A stretch of 64,000 nt of DNA from CAVVST01 sp963750995 (GTDB lineage: Bacteria > Acidobacteriota > Vicinamibacteria > Vicinamibacterales > UBA2999). The position numbers were made by a program, and so were the translations under genes. The notes under the pieces are model-generated. The model did not search any database. It had not been told where the DNA came from and saw nothing but the letters and a program-made list of their open reading frames with translations. The DNA is taken from contig CAVVST010000006.1 of assembly GCA_963750995.1 (NCBI GenBank), forward strand, positions 62,001 to 126,000. Reading direction: 5' to 3'. Shown here in pieces: positions 10,060 through 19,345 of this stretch; position 1 is the first letter of the stretch; each line of letters begins with the position of its first letter.

Positions 10060-11870
10060 CTATTGTCCACCGGCGGGCGCCGGGATGGACGAGAGGGTAT
10101 ATAGCGTTTCCGACGCACCGAACGTGAACTGTCGCGTGACTTGCGTCACTGCTTCGTCGCCGAGGTCCAGGATCAGGTGGCCGAGCACGCGGCGCATCGC
10201 CACCTGTTCCTGGGTGGACAACGGGATCGCGCGCTCCCGGTTCAACCATCGCACGGTGCAGTCGATTGCCCAGGGGTGCCAGAGGAAATTGATCCCTTCG
10301 GTGCGTTCGTTCGGGCCGTCCGGATCGAGGGTGAACTCTCCACTCGCGACTGAAAAAGTCATGTCGCGGCCGATCGTGCCCTCCAGGTGCCGCGGGATCT
10401 CGCGGGCGAGGACCTCGGGGATCTCGAGCCCGGCCTCGGCTTCCGCATCGAGCAGCGTGGCGAAGGTCTGCAGCGTCAAGCCATCGGCTGTATCGCCGAA
10501 GCTGGAACTACCGGCCTGCCATCCCGGCGGATCGCCGGCGGCATTGAAGTGCCGCACCAGCCAGTCGAACGCATTGCGGATCATTTGATCGCGCTGCTCG
10601 ACGCTGCCGCTCCACGGCAGACGGGCACGCCGCGCCTCGAGCAGCGCCTTGAGTGCCATCGTCGTGGTGTACGCGTCAGCGGGTTGCGGGAGTGGCGTGG
10701 GTGCGAACAAGCTCCAGCCGCCGGAATCGCCCGCCGATGCAAAGGGCCCCAGCGCCGCTTGAATCACCGGGACCTGCGATCGCATCGCCGCACCGGCCGG
10801 TTGATCCGAGAGACGCGCCAGCGCCATGAACCCCCAGAACTCCGATATCGCTTTCGATCCGAGGACGGTCAGGTCGGGCGTGAACTGCGGGAACGCGGAC
10901 CGCTTGGCCAGCTCGAGCGAGCCCTGCGGGTCGGTGAGCATGGCGAAGAGAGCCATGTTGTGCGCCCATCCCTGCGGGCGCGACCCGTCGAACATCGCCG
11001 GATACGAGTCAGGTACCTGGCGCGCGAGGCTTCCAGGCGCGACACCAGCGTTTGTTTGAGTGCGGCCGCCTGCGTGCGGATCGCCTCGTCGGTGGGGATC
11101 GGCCGCAGCAGTGACACCTCGTGGCCGTCGAGCCACTGTCGGAACGCGTCTCCTCCCGGGGCGGCGGCGCCGCCGTCGAGCGCCATCAAATAGGCGGCCG
11201 TCAGCAGGATCGTCGACGCGGCAACGGCCGCCGCGATACGAATGCGCCGACGCAGGCGGCGTTCGTCTTCACGACGCCTCAGGTCGTCGAAGCTAACCCC
11301 GAGCATCGAGGCGATGATTTTCAGTGTGGCGTTGGTCTTGCCGTCCTTCGACTTCCGGGCATCGGCCGCGAGCGGCTCGCACGGAACGAGGACATCACCC
11401 TGGCGTCGCGTTCGCAGCGGCGGCGAGAGACATTCGAGGTCCGTAGCCTCGGGATGCGCGCCGGTGACGCCAGGCTCGCCGTCCACGACCAGACAGAGCA
11501 CGCGCTCTTGACGGCCGAACGACTCAAATGTCTCGATCTCCTGGCGGACGTACGCGGACCTGGCGGAGTGCGGCGAGCAGATCACGATGAGGCAGCGCGA
11601 CTGCTGCAGCGCGGCGGTGATGCGCTCGTTCAGATCGAAACCACCATCGAGATCGTCGCGATCGCGGAAGACCGGGAACAGGCGATCCACGACCTCATCC
11701 GCACCCACGCCCTGGACGCGGGCTCGGAGCGCCTTCGGAATCCGATAGGTCTCGAGGCTCTCGTGGAGCCACCGCGCCCATTGCTCGTCGTGATGGCTGT
11801 AGCTGATGAAAGCCCAGTACCGATATTTCGACGCAGCACTGGCGACGGATGGAGTCAAGGGCGTGTCCAT
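10060..11870 (-). pseudogene. TIR domain - membrane helix - alpha/alpha-toroid protein, -1 frameshift
   Basis: From the ATG at 11870 the protein has a TIR domain at about 12-165 (YWAFISYSHHDEQWARWL; RDRDDLDGGFDLNERI; ALQQSRCLIVICSPHSARS followed by YVRQE, the position of the catalytic-type Glu in the (W/Y)xxxE motif). One membrane helix follows at about 223-244 and then a 300-residue helical C-terminus resembling the alpha/alpha toroid of prenyltransferases and terpene cyclases (WAHNMALFAML, WGFMALARL, DAYTTTMALKALLEA). The frame slips near 11012; restoring one base before the codons for DSYPAMFDG gives about 603 residues. The TIR probably faces the cytoplasm and the toroid the periplasm. Confidence 0.7.
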
Positions 11871-11909
11871 AGCGGGAATGCGATGCCAGATGGTACAGGA
11901 AAGATGGCT

Positions 11910-11915
11910 TAGAAT
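11910..11915 (+). promoter_or_regulatory. -10 box (TAGAAT) of a leaderless SGNH gene
   Basis: TAGAAT ends 8 bases before the GTG at 11924, so transcription would begin at or next to the start codon. No ribosome binding site is seen. Confidence 0.5.
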
Positions 11916-11923
11916 TGCGTCGG

Positions 11924-12808
11924 GTGACACGCATTCCCGGGGTGGTCTGGAGTCTATCGGCGGTTCTTCTCTGCGGCTGCGACCTCGTCAACAAAGGCGA
12001 TTCGCCGACATCGCCGTCCACGGTCACGCCGCCCGCGCCCTCGGCCGCCATTTTTTACACGGCGATCGGCGCGAGTGATGCGAACGGCGTCGGGAGCACC
12101 GTCCCCTGTGTGCCGTTTACGCCGTGCGAAAACGGCACCGGCTACGTGCCGGTCACGGCACGGCAGCTCCGCGCGTCGCGCGAGGTCACGGTCATGAACC
12201 TCGGCATCCCGGCCTCGGTGTTGAGTCCATCGGTCGAGGCGATCGCCCGGCAGATCGGCCGCGACGTCACCGGCAATTTCGTCGATCGCCAGATGCCCTT
12301 CGTGCCCACGAATTCAACCGTCGTCAGCATTTCCGGCGGCGTGAACGATGCGAATGCGATCGGGGAGGCGATTGAAAAGGGCGCGGCCGGCGCGAATGTC
12401 ACTGCGTACATCGAGACCCAGGCGCGCGCCTTCGGCGCCGATTACGACCGGCTCGTGCAGGGCGTGCGTAACCGCGCCGCCGGCAGCTTCATCATCGTCG
12501 TCAACGTGCCCAACCTGGGGGCGATGCCGTATGCGGCGCAATATCCCGTCGCGCACCGGCGCGTGCTCCAGTCCATCTCGGTGGCTTTCTCACGCGAAGC
12601 CAACCGGCAGGCCGGCCAGGGCATTGTCGTCATGGACGTGATGTGCGACCCCGCTCTGTACGTGCCGGCGAATTTCGCGCGCGACGGGTTTCATCCGAAC
12701 GACGCGGGTTATGTCCACCTCGCGACGCGGCTGACGGCCATCATCAACGGAGGCGCGTCTGTACCGGCGGCCACCTGCGCGCCGATGACTGCCGTCCCGC
12801 CCGGCTGA
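11924..12808 (+). CDS. Lipoprotein SGNH/GDSL hydrolase
   Basis: About 294 residues from GTG 11924 (a TTG at 11915 overlaps the -10 box). The signal ends in a lipobox (AVLLCGC), so the protein is anchored to a membrane. SGNH blocks are present: the nucleophile serine in AIGASDANGVGS, the block III Gly/Asn (ISGGVNDAN), and the catalytic Asp/His in RDGFHPNDAGY. This is an esterase or lipase acting on an unknown acyl or acetyl ester outside the cytoplasm. It is divergent from the TIR gene, with 53 bases between starts. Confidence 0.85.
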   Translation: MTRIPGVVWSLSAVLLCGCDLVNKGDSPTSPSTVTPPAPSAAIFYTAIGASDANGVGSTVPCVPFTPCENGTGYVPVTARQLRASREVTVMNLGIPASVLSPSVEAIARQIGRDVTGNFVDRQMPFVPTNSTVVSISGGVNDANAIGEAIEKGAAGANVTAYIETQARAFGADYDRLVQGVRNRAAGSFIIVVNVPNLGAMPYAAQYPVAHRRVLQSISVAFSREANRQAGQGIVVMDVMCDPALYVPANFARDGFHPNDAGYVHLATRLTAIINGGASVPAATCAPMTAVPPG

Positions 12809-12920
12809 TCGCGCCGCTTCACGTAGCCCCTTCACGATTGACATCGCCCCGGGCGATGACTAGCCTCTCTCCACCCGCCTGGCGAAGGTCAGTGTCCAAA
12901 CGGGATTAGGAGAGGTGGCC

Positions 12921-14384
12921 ATGAAGAAGATCCTGCCGGTCCTCACGGTTTGCGCGGCGACCATGGCCGCACCGCTCGTCGCGCAGGACGCGCGCGGTGT
13001 CATCGACGAGGCGTCGAAGACGATGGGGACGTCAACCCTGCAAGCGGTCGAATATTCGGCGGCGAGCGGCAACACGTATTCCGCCGGTCAGGCGCCGGGG
13101 CCGGGCAAGCCGTGGCCGCGCTTCACGGTAACCAAGTACACCGCCCTGATCAATTACAGCGTGCCGGTGATGCGCGAGCAGACCGTGCGCGTGGACGACG
13201 AGAACCCGCCGAGAGGCGGGGGAGCGGGCCCCTACGTGCCCGAAACCCAGCAGGGCGGCATCCGGCCGATCCCGTTCGGTCCACAGACGGCCAACGCGGT
13301 GCGCGATGGCCGCACCGAGAACGGCGCGCTCCAGATCTGGCTGACCCCGCACGGGTTCCTCAAGGGCGCCGCCGCGAACAACGCCACGATGCGAGCGGGA
13401 ACGGCACGCGGCCGGCGGGTGGTGTCGTTCCGGGCGTTCGATCGGTACACGATCAGCGGCACCATCAACGAACAGAATCTCGTCGAGCGGGTGCAGACCA
13501 CGGTGGCGAACCCGCTCTATGGCGACATGGTGCTCGAGGCTGACTACTCCGATTATCGCGACGTCGGCGGCGTGAAGTATCCGATGCGGATCGTCCAGCG
13601 GCAGGGCGGCTTTCCAACCCTGGAGCTGACGCTCAGCAGCGTCCAGCCGAACAGCGCCGCGGCGCTGGCCGCCTCAGCACCCGAGCGTCCGGCGGCGCCG
13701 CCGGCGGCCGCGCCGGCGCGCGCCACCGGCAAGGAAATCGCCCCCGGCTTCTGGGCACTCGAGGGGTCGATTCCGATGAACTTCCTCGTCGAGTTCCGCG
13801 ACTTCGTCGTGATCATCGAGGCGGTCGGCAGCGAAGAGCGCACCGATGCCGTGCTCGCGGAGGTCAAGCGCCTGGTACCCTCGAAGCCGATCCGGTACGT
13901 GATCAACACGCACCAGCACTCGGATCACTCCGGCGGCCTGCGCGCCGTCGTCGCCGAAGGGCTTCCCATCCTGACGCACCAGGTCAACAAGGCGTTCTAC
14001 GAGAAGATGCTGCGCAACCCCGCCACGATCGCGCCCGACAAGCTCGCACGCAGCCCCAGGGCGCCGATGATCGAGGGCATGGGCGACAAGAAGGTGATCA
14101 CCGACGGGACGAAGACGATTGAAGTGCATCATGTGAAGGGCAACCTGCACTCCGAAGGGCTGCTGATGGTGTATTTCCCCAAGGAGAGGCTGCTCGTGCA
14201 GGCCGACGCCTACGCGCCGCGGCCGGCGGGCGCGAAACCGCTGCCCGCGAGCCCCTTCACCACGAACCTGTACGAGAACGTGCAGCGCTTGAAGCTCACC
14301 GTCGATCAGATGGTGCACGTGCACGGGGGCATGGACCCGATTGCGAAGCTGGTCGAGGCTGCCGGCCGGCGCGGAACGAACTGA
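12921..14384 (+). CDS. Secreted MBL-fold metallo-hydrolase
   Basis: The ATG at 12921 follows AGGAGAGG at good spacing. 487 residues: signal peptide (MKKILPVLTVCAATMAAPLVAQ), about 240 residues of beta-rich N-terminal region with a Pro/Ala linker, then a metallo-beta-lactamase domain with the zinc motif NTHQHSDHSGG, later GNLHSEG and VHVHGG supplying further histidines. Likely a periplasmic hydrolase; the substrate is not readable. The same N-terminal design is found in acidobacterial MBL proteins. The gene is followed 43 bases later by a propeller gene on the same strand. Confidence 0.85.
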   Translation: MKKILPVLTVCAATMAAPLVAQDARGVIDEASKTMGTSTLQAVEYSAASGNTYSAGQAPGPGKPWPRFTVTKYTALINYSVPVMREQTVRVDDENPPRGGGAGPYVPETQQGGIRPIPFGPQTANAVRDGRTENGALQIWLTPHGFLKGAAANNATMRAGTARGRRVVSFRAFDRYTISGTINEQNLVERVQTTVANPLYGDMVLEADYSDYRDVGGVKYPMRIVQRQGGFPTLELTLSSVQPNSAAALAASAPERPAAPPAAAPARATGKEIAPGFWALEGSIPMNFLVEFRDFVVIIEAVGSEERTDAVLAEVKRLVPSKPIRYVINTHQHSDHSGGLRAVVAEGLPILTHQVNKAFYEKMLRNPATIAPDKLARSPRAPMIEGMGDKKVITDGTKTIEVHHVKGNLHSEGLLMVYFPKERLLVQADAYAPRPAGAKPLPASPFTTNLYENVQRLKLTVDQMVHVHGGMDPIAKLVEAAGRRGTN

Positions 14385-14427
14385 ACGATCCGAACAGTCA
14401 TCGGTTGCAAGATCGCGGAGGCAGAGA

Positions 14428-15720
14428 ATGACAGGACGAATGCTCAAGATTGCAGCGACGTTCATGGCGTTGTGCGCGGTCACGCTTTTGGTGAACTGCT
14501 CGCCGGCTCCCGTCGCGGGGCAGGAGGACAGGGAAACGGTTCCGGGACAGGGTTTCGCGGCGGTTCCCGGACTCAAAGGGGGACACGACGTGTTCGGCCC
14601 CTACGACCCGGTGCAGAAATGGCCGCTTCCGCTGGCGGAGAGTCTGCCCAATCACCAGGGATGGACCTGGTCGCAGTCCACCGACGTCTTTGCCGAGAGC
14701 CCCGACCGCGTGATCGTCACGCAGAAGGGGGAGCTGCCGGTGCTGCCGGCGCGACTCGAAACCACCTGGCTGCCGCAGCTCGGCGCCGGCATCAAATTCC
14801 CTGTCGGTGGCAACGTGCCGCTGCGCGAAACCGCCAGTGCCACGCCGAGCTCGGGCAAGGCCGCCCCGGATGGCAGCGACGGCCGGCCAGGGGTTGACTG
14901 GCGCTGGGAGCACGTCATCGTCGAGTTCGATCGCAACGGGAAGGTGATCAACGACTGGTCGCAGTGGGACAAGATCTGGGGCCGGCCGCACGACGTGGAG
15001 ATCAGCCCGTACGATCCCGAAAAGCACATCTGGATCGTCGATGCCGATAACCACTTCGTCGCCAAGTTTACAAACGACGGCAAGAAGCAGGTGCTGATGC
15101 TGGGGACTCCCGGCGTCCCGGGCAATGACGACACGCATTTTGCCCGGCCGACATTCCTGGCCTTCATGGACGCCAACACGTGGTACTTCGCCGATGGCTA
15201 CGACAACACCCGCGTGATCAAGTACGACATGAACGGCAAGAAGCTGCTCCAGTGGGGAGAAAAGGGAACCCAGCCGAACGAACGGCGTCCCGGCTACTTC
15301 AACAGCGTGCACGGCATTGCCGTGAATCCGAAGACGCGGCAGGTGTTCGTCAACGATCGCAACAACGGCCGCATCCAGGTGTTCGACGAAAACGGCAAGT
15401 TCCTGGACCAGTGGGATACCGGCCCGCGTCCGCCGATGAACATTCACAGCATCACCATGGGGAATGACGGCGTGCTCTGGGCGGCCGACCAGGGATCGCA
15501 CAAGCTCGTTGGCTACGACGCCAATGGCAACTTCCTGTATTCGTGGGGCACGTTCGGCGCATGCCAGGGCTGCCAGTGGGGCATCCACGGGTTCGCCACC
15601 GACAAGGACGGCAACCTTTACACCGCCGAAGTGAGGACCGGCCGGGTTCAGAAGTACACGCCGCGCAAGGGCGCCAACCCCGCGTTTCTGGTTGGCAAGC
15701 CCTGGCCCAGTGTGTGGTAG
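14428..15720 (+). CDS. Secreted NHL-repeat six-bladed propeller (PAL-like)
   Basis: ATG 14428 follows GCGGAGGC. 430 residues with a lipoprotein-like signal (TLLVNCSPAPVAG). NHL repeats are visible: FDRNGKVINDW, GRPHDVEISP, IWIVDADNHFVAKF, FNSVHGIAVNP, VFVNDRNNGRIQVFDENGKF, LWAADQGSHKLVGYDANGNF. Such proteins resemble the lyase domain of peptidyl-alpha-hydroxyglycine alpha-amidating lyase, but most bacterial members are uncharacterised. A C-x2-C pair (ACQGCQWG) sits in the last blade and could bind a metal. It belongs to a group of propeller genes here (also 16643, 27741 and 37550). Confidence 0.8.
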   Translation: MTGRMLKIAATFMALCAVTLLVNCSPAPVAGQEDRETVPGQGFAAVPGLKGGHDVFGPYDPVQKWPLPLAESLPNHQGWTWSQSTDVFAESPDRVIVTQKGELPVLPARLETTWLPQLGAGIKFPVGGNVPLRETASATPSSGKAAPDGSDGRPGVDWRWEHVIVEFDRNGKVINDWSQWDKIWGRPHDVEISPYDPEKHIWIVDADNHFVAKFTNDGKKQVLMLGTPGVPGNDDTHFARPTFLAFMDANTWYFADGYDNTRVIKYDMNGKKLLQWGEKGTQPNERRPGYFNSVHGIAVNPKTRQVFVNDRNNGRIQVFDENGKFLDQWDTGPRPPMNIHSITMGNDGVLWAADQGSHKLVGYDANGNFLYSWGTFGACQGCQWGIHGFATDKDGNLYTAEVRTGRVQKYTPRKGANPAFLVGKPWPSVW

Positions 15721-15748
15721 AGACGCGCCGCTGACCCGGACATAGCCG

Positions 15749-16612
15749 TTGTCACGACGACCCTGGCTCATCGCGGGCATCACGCTGATCGTCGTGATCC
15801 TTGGCTTCGTGGTTCGCAACCAGGTCAGGGTGTACCAAGGTCGTCAAACCAGGGGGGTCGAGCAGAGGCAGGCGCTGTTCGAGCGGGAACAGCGCCGCCT
15901 GCTGTTCGAGTTGCTGCAGCCGGTGGCACTCGCCAACTGCCGGCTCGAACGATTCGGCGAGCCCAACGACGGCGGCTACCTGATGTGCGGCAACCTGCTG
16001 ACGGCCGTCGAGAGCGGTTACTCCTACGGCATCTCCGGCTACGACAAGTGGGGCTGCGATATCTCGAGCACGCTTCGCGTGCCGGTGCACCAATACGACT
16101 GCTTCAACCTGACGGAACCGGCGTGTCCCGGCGGCAAGACCGTGTTTCATCCGGAATGCGTCGCGGCCACGGCGGCGACGATCGAGGGTCGCCCCTTCGA
16201 CTCGATCGAGAACCAGTTCCGGAAGAACGGCGACGCCGGCAAACGCGTCGTGCTCAAGATCGACGTCGAGGGCGCGGAGTGGGATTCGCTGCTGTCCGCA
16301 CCGGACGAGGTCCTGCAGCGCATCGATCAGATGGCCGTGGAGTTCCACTGGGAGATGGATAGCTCGCGATGGATCCAGCAGGAGCGGTACATCCGCCTGG
16401 TGCAGCGGCTGAAGCAGTTCTTCGAGATCGCGCACATCCACTTCAACAACGCCAGCTGCGTCGGTGAACTGGACCCGTTCCCGTCATGGGCGTACGAGGT
16501 GCTCTTTGTCAGCAAGCGCGTAGCGGTGATCGAGCCGGCGGGCCAGGCGGGAGGCCTTCACCCGCTCGATGCACCGAACAATCCGTTGTTCGAGGACTGT
16601 CAACCGAAGTGA
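15749..16612 (+). CDS. Membrane-anchored FkbM/METTL24-like methyltransferase
   Basis: 287 residues. An N-terminal helix (LIAGITLIVVILGFVV) precedes a domain with RFGEPNDGGYLMC and GYSYGISGYDKWGCDIS, the METTL24/Methyltransf_21 pattern, and LKIDVEGAEWDSLL, typical of FkbM-type methyltransferases. The start is weak: TTG at 15749 gives the helix intact. Several cysteines (C in YLMC, WGCDIS, YDCFN, EPACPGG, HPEC) suggest the domain may face an oxidising compartment, which would be odd for a SAM enzyme; otherwise it is an inner-membrane protein facing the cytoplasm. Acceptor unknown. Confidence 0.7.
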   Translation: MSRRPWLIAGITLIVVILGFVVRNQVRVYQGRQTRGVEQRQALFEREQRRLLFELLQPVALANCRLERFGEPNDGGYLMCGNLLTAVESGYSYGISGYDKWGCDISSTLRVPVHQYDCFNLTEPACPGGKTVFHPECVAATAATIEGRPFDSIENQFRKNGDAGKRVVLKIDVEGAEWDSLLSAPDEVLQRIDQMAVEFHWEMDSSRWIQQERYIRLVQRLKQFFEIAHIHFNNASCVGELDPFPSWAYEVLFVSKRVAVIEPAGQAGGLHPLDAPNNPLFEDCQPK

Positions 16613-16642
16613 TGGCCTCCTCGGCTACAAAGGGAGAGGTCG

Positions 16643-17971
16643 ATGAAGAAGAAGCGTGATCGCAACACGTGGGTGAATGCCGTCGTCATAGCCGCCGGCC
16701 TTTGCGGGATGGCGCTCTATGTGGCCGTCGGCGCGCAGGACCAAGCCGGACCACGATACAAGTACGACCCGGAATGGCCGAAGCCGCTGTCCAACAAATG
16801 GAAGATGGGCGGCGTAACCGGCCTGGCGGTCGCGCCCAACGACGACACTGTCTGGGTCTATGACCGCCCGAACGACCTGACGAACCTCGAGCTCGAAGCC
16901 GAGCTCGGCGTGTCGGATTGCTGCGTCCGGCCGCCGTCGATGATCCATATCAACAAGGACGGCACCGTCATCGGGTCGTTCGACGCACCGCAGGGCCACG
17001 GGATGGACATCGACAGCAAAGGCTTTGCGTACCTCGGTCAGAATACGGTCCGGAAGTACGACACGAGGACCGGCAAGATGGTCGGCGAAGTGGCGCACAC
17101 CCCGGAGCTCGAGAACGGCGGCAAGTTCGGCCCCGCGGAGATCCCGGCGCGCACGCCTGGCGTCGGCGGCCAGGGACCGGTGGCTGGCTTCCTGCCCCCG
17201 CCTCCCGGCGCCGGGCGCGGCGGCGGCCGCGGCGGCAACGCGCCCGATCCGGCTGCGCAGGCGGCCGCGCGCGCAGCGTTCCGCAAGAAGTATCCGCCTT
17301 CCACGCCGATGATCGTCGGCGGCATCGAGGAGATCCGCCTCGACGAGGCCGCCGGCGAAATGTACGTCGCCGACAACTATCTTGGTGGACGCGTGCTGGT
17401 GTTCGACCTGAACACGCTTGCGTTCAAGCGGGGGTGGGGCGCATACGGTCACCGGCTGGCGGATATTTCAACCAACGACGCCGACCACGAGTGGTCGGGC
17501 AATACGCCCCCGAAGGAGTTCAGAGGCCACCTCACGCTGAACTTCTCCAACGACGGGTTCGTCTACGCGGCCGATCGCGCGGCCGACCGCATTCACGTCA
17601 CCACGAAGGACGGCAAGTTCGTGAAGGAGTTTGCGCTCTCGCCCCCCGGGACGAAGCGGGGCGAGACGTCGGACCGCGGTGCCGCCGGCGGCGTGGCGTT
17701 CTCACCCGACACCGGACAGCGGTATCTCTACATCTCCGACATCAAGAACAACACGATCTGGTTCCTGAACCGCGCGGACGGGAAGGTCGTCGGCAGACTC
17801 GGCAGCATGGGGGAGAGCGGCGGGCAGTTCTTCGGCCTGCACATGATCGCCACCGATTCGCGGGGCTACATCTACACGGGCGAGGTGTTCGCCGGCGAGC
17901 GGGTGCAGCGCTTCGTGCCCGCCGACAGTCCGCGGGGTAAGCTCCTCGACCAGTTGTCGCGGGTGCAGTGA
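16643..17971 (+). CDS. Secreted NHL-type beta-propeller
   Basis: 442 residues with a signal/anchor helix (VNAVVIAAGLCGMALYVAVG) after a GGGAGAGG ribosome binding site. Propeller motifs: VTGLAVAPNDDTVWVYDRP, GHGMDIDSKGFAYLGQNTV, MYVADNYLGGRVLVFD, GFVYAADRAADRIHV, YLYISDIKNNTIWFLNR, GYIYTGEVFAGERVQRF. A Pro/Gly-rich insert (about 185-205) breaks the blades. Closely related in design to 14428-15720; a paralogue separated from it by the methyltransferase. Function unknown. Confidence 0.75.
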   Translation: MKKKRDRNTWVNAVVIAAGLCGMALYVAVGAQDQAGPRYKYDPEWPKPLSNKWKMGGVTGLAVAPNDDTVWVYDRPNDLTNLELEAELGVSDCCVRPPSMIHINKDGTVIGSFDAPQGHGMDIDSKGFAYLGQNTVRKYDTRTGKMVGEVAHTPELENGGKFGPAEIPARTPGVGGQGPVAGFLPPPPGAGRGGGRGGNAPDPAAQAAARAAFRKKYPPSTPMIVGGIEEIRLDEAAGEMYVADNYLGGRVLVFDLNTLAFKRGWGAYGHRLADISTNDADHEWSGNTPPKEFRGHLTLNFSNDGFVYAADRAADRIHVTTKDGKFVKEFALSPPGTKRGETSDRGAAGGVAFSPDTGQRYLYISDIKNNTIWFLNRADGKVVGRLGSMGESGGQFFGLHMIATDSRGYIYTGEVFAGERVQRFVPADSPRGKLLDQLSRVQ

Positions 17972-17977
17972 AACGTA

Positions 17978-18034
17978 GTAGCGGGGTGGCTCGGTAGCCA
18001 GGTAGCTACCGCAGCTACCGAACTACCCAGCTAC
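17978..18034. repeat. Inverted repeat built from an 8-base GGTAGCT-type unit
   Basis: Arms 17978-17999 and 18013-18034 pair at about 18 of 22 positions. Each arm repeats a GTAGCnnn / AGCTACCn octamer. It sits between two convergent genes and runs over the pepT stop codon (18031-18033), so it may serve as a two-way terminator. Confidence 0.7.
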
Positions 18035-19266
18035 CATCTCTGTTCCCACACCCGGCATAACTCCACCATCACCTCGACCGCCTTGTCCATGTCCTGGGCC
18101 GACACCCATTCCAGCCGGGAGTGGAAGTTGTGTTCGCCAGCAAACAGATTCGGGGTTGGGAGACCCATGAAGGACAGGCGGGCACCATCGGTGCCGCCAC
18201 GGATTGGCTTCAGCCGCACTGGCAGCCCGGTGCGTTCGATCGCGAGCCGCGCGCATTCGATGACTTCAGGGTGCCGATCCAGCACATCGCGCATGTTGCG
18301 ATACTGCTCCTGGATCGCGACGGTCAAGGCAGCCCCCGGGTGCCGGCCCACCGTTACCTCGGCGAGCGACTGCAGCCGGCGCTCCCGATCCTGCAGGCGA
18401 TCGAGATCGAAATCGCGGACGATCACTTTCACCGTCGTCCGGTCCACCTGCGCATCAAGGATGTACGGGTGCGCGAACCCGTCGTAGCCGTCTGTCGTTT
18501 CCGGCGCCTCGTCGCGTGGAAGCCGCGCCACGAAGTCGGCCGCCACCCGAATGGCGTTCACCATGCGGCCCTTGGCATATCCGGGATGCGTGTTGAAGCC
18601 CTGGAACGTGAAGACCATGGCGTCGGCGGAGAAGTTCTCCGCCTCGAGCTCGCCGCGGCTGCCGCCGTCGAGTGTATAGGCGCAACGCGCACCGAACCGG
18701 CCGACATCGAAATGGTCGGCGCCCCGTCCGATCTCCTCGTCGGACGTGAACGCAATCCGCACGGGGCCATGCGGAATGTCCGGATGAGTCACCAGATATT
18801 CGGCCGCCGCCATGATTTCCGCGACGCCCGCTTTGTCGTCGGCTCCGAGCAGGGTCAATCCTGACGCCGTGACGATGTCGTCACCGATCCGGTCGGCCAG
18901 GGCGGGGTTGTCCGCGGCGCGGAGCACGGCGGATGGCTCGTCGGGAAGGACGAGATCCCGGCCGTCGTATCGCTCGTGGACGATCGGCTTGACGCCGTCG
19001 CCAGGCATCTCGGGTGAGGTGTCGACGTGGGCGATGAAACCGACGGCAGGAAGGTCAATGCGGCCTGCGGTTGCCGGCACCGTCGCCATCAACACGCCGT
19101 GGTCGTCCAGAACCGCATCGGTGACGCCGATCGAGTACAGCTCCGAGCGCAGCAGGTTCAAAAGCTCGAGCTGGCCGGGCGTGCTGGGGGACGTGACCGA
19201 TCGTTCGTCGGCGCGAGTATCGACGCGCACGTACCGGAGGAAACGCTCGAGCGCTGACGTCTGCAT
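18031..19266 (-). CDS. pepT: Peptidase T (tripeptidase)
   Basis: 411 residues, full length for PepT, a cytoplasmic M20 dizinc aminotripeptidase that removes the N-terminal residue of tripeptides. Metal and catalytic motifs are present: GFIAHVDTSPE (first zinc His and catalytic Asp), LLGADDKAGVAEIMAA (bridging Asp), TSDEEIGRGADHFD (catalytic Glu pair), YTLDGG, and IRGGTDGARLSFMGLPTPN plus GEHNFHSRLEWV at the C-terminus. Stands alone, divergent from the methyltransferase gene at 19346. Confidence 0.95.
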   Translation of the reverse strand: MQTSALERFLRYVRVDTRADERSVTSPSTPGQLELLNLLRSELYSIGVTDAVLDDHGVLMATVPATAGRIDLPAVGFIAHVDTSPEMPGDGVKPIVHERYDGRDLVLPDEPSAVLRAADNPALADRIGDDIVTASGLTLLGADDKAGVAEIMAAAEYLVTHPDIPHGPVRIAFTSDEEIGRGADHFDVGRFGARCAYTLDGGSRGELEAENFSADAMVFTFQGFNTHPGYAKGRMVNAIRVAADFVARLPRDEAPETTDGYDGFAHPYILDAQVDRTTVKVIVRDFDLDRLQDRERRLQSLAEVTVGRHPGAALTVAIQEQYRNMRDVLDRHPEVIECARLAIERTGLPVRLKPIRGGTDGARLSFMGLPTPNLFAGEHNFHSRLEWVSAQDMDKAVEVMVELCRVWEQRW

Positions 19267-19345
19267 CCGCCCATTTCACCGCCAACGGCGTTGGTCGCGC
19301 AATGGTGCAGACAGTGGACACGCTGGCGTGATGTGATATGCGGTC

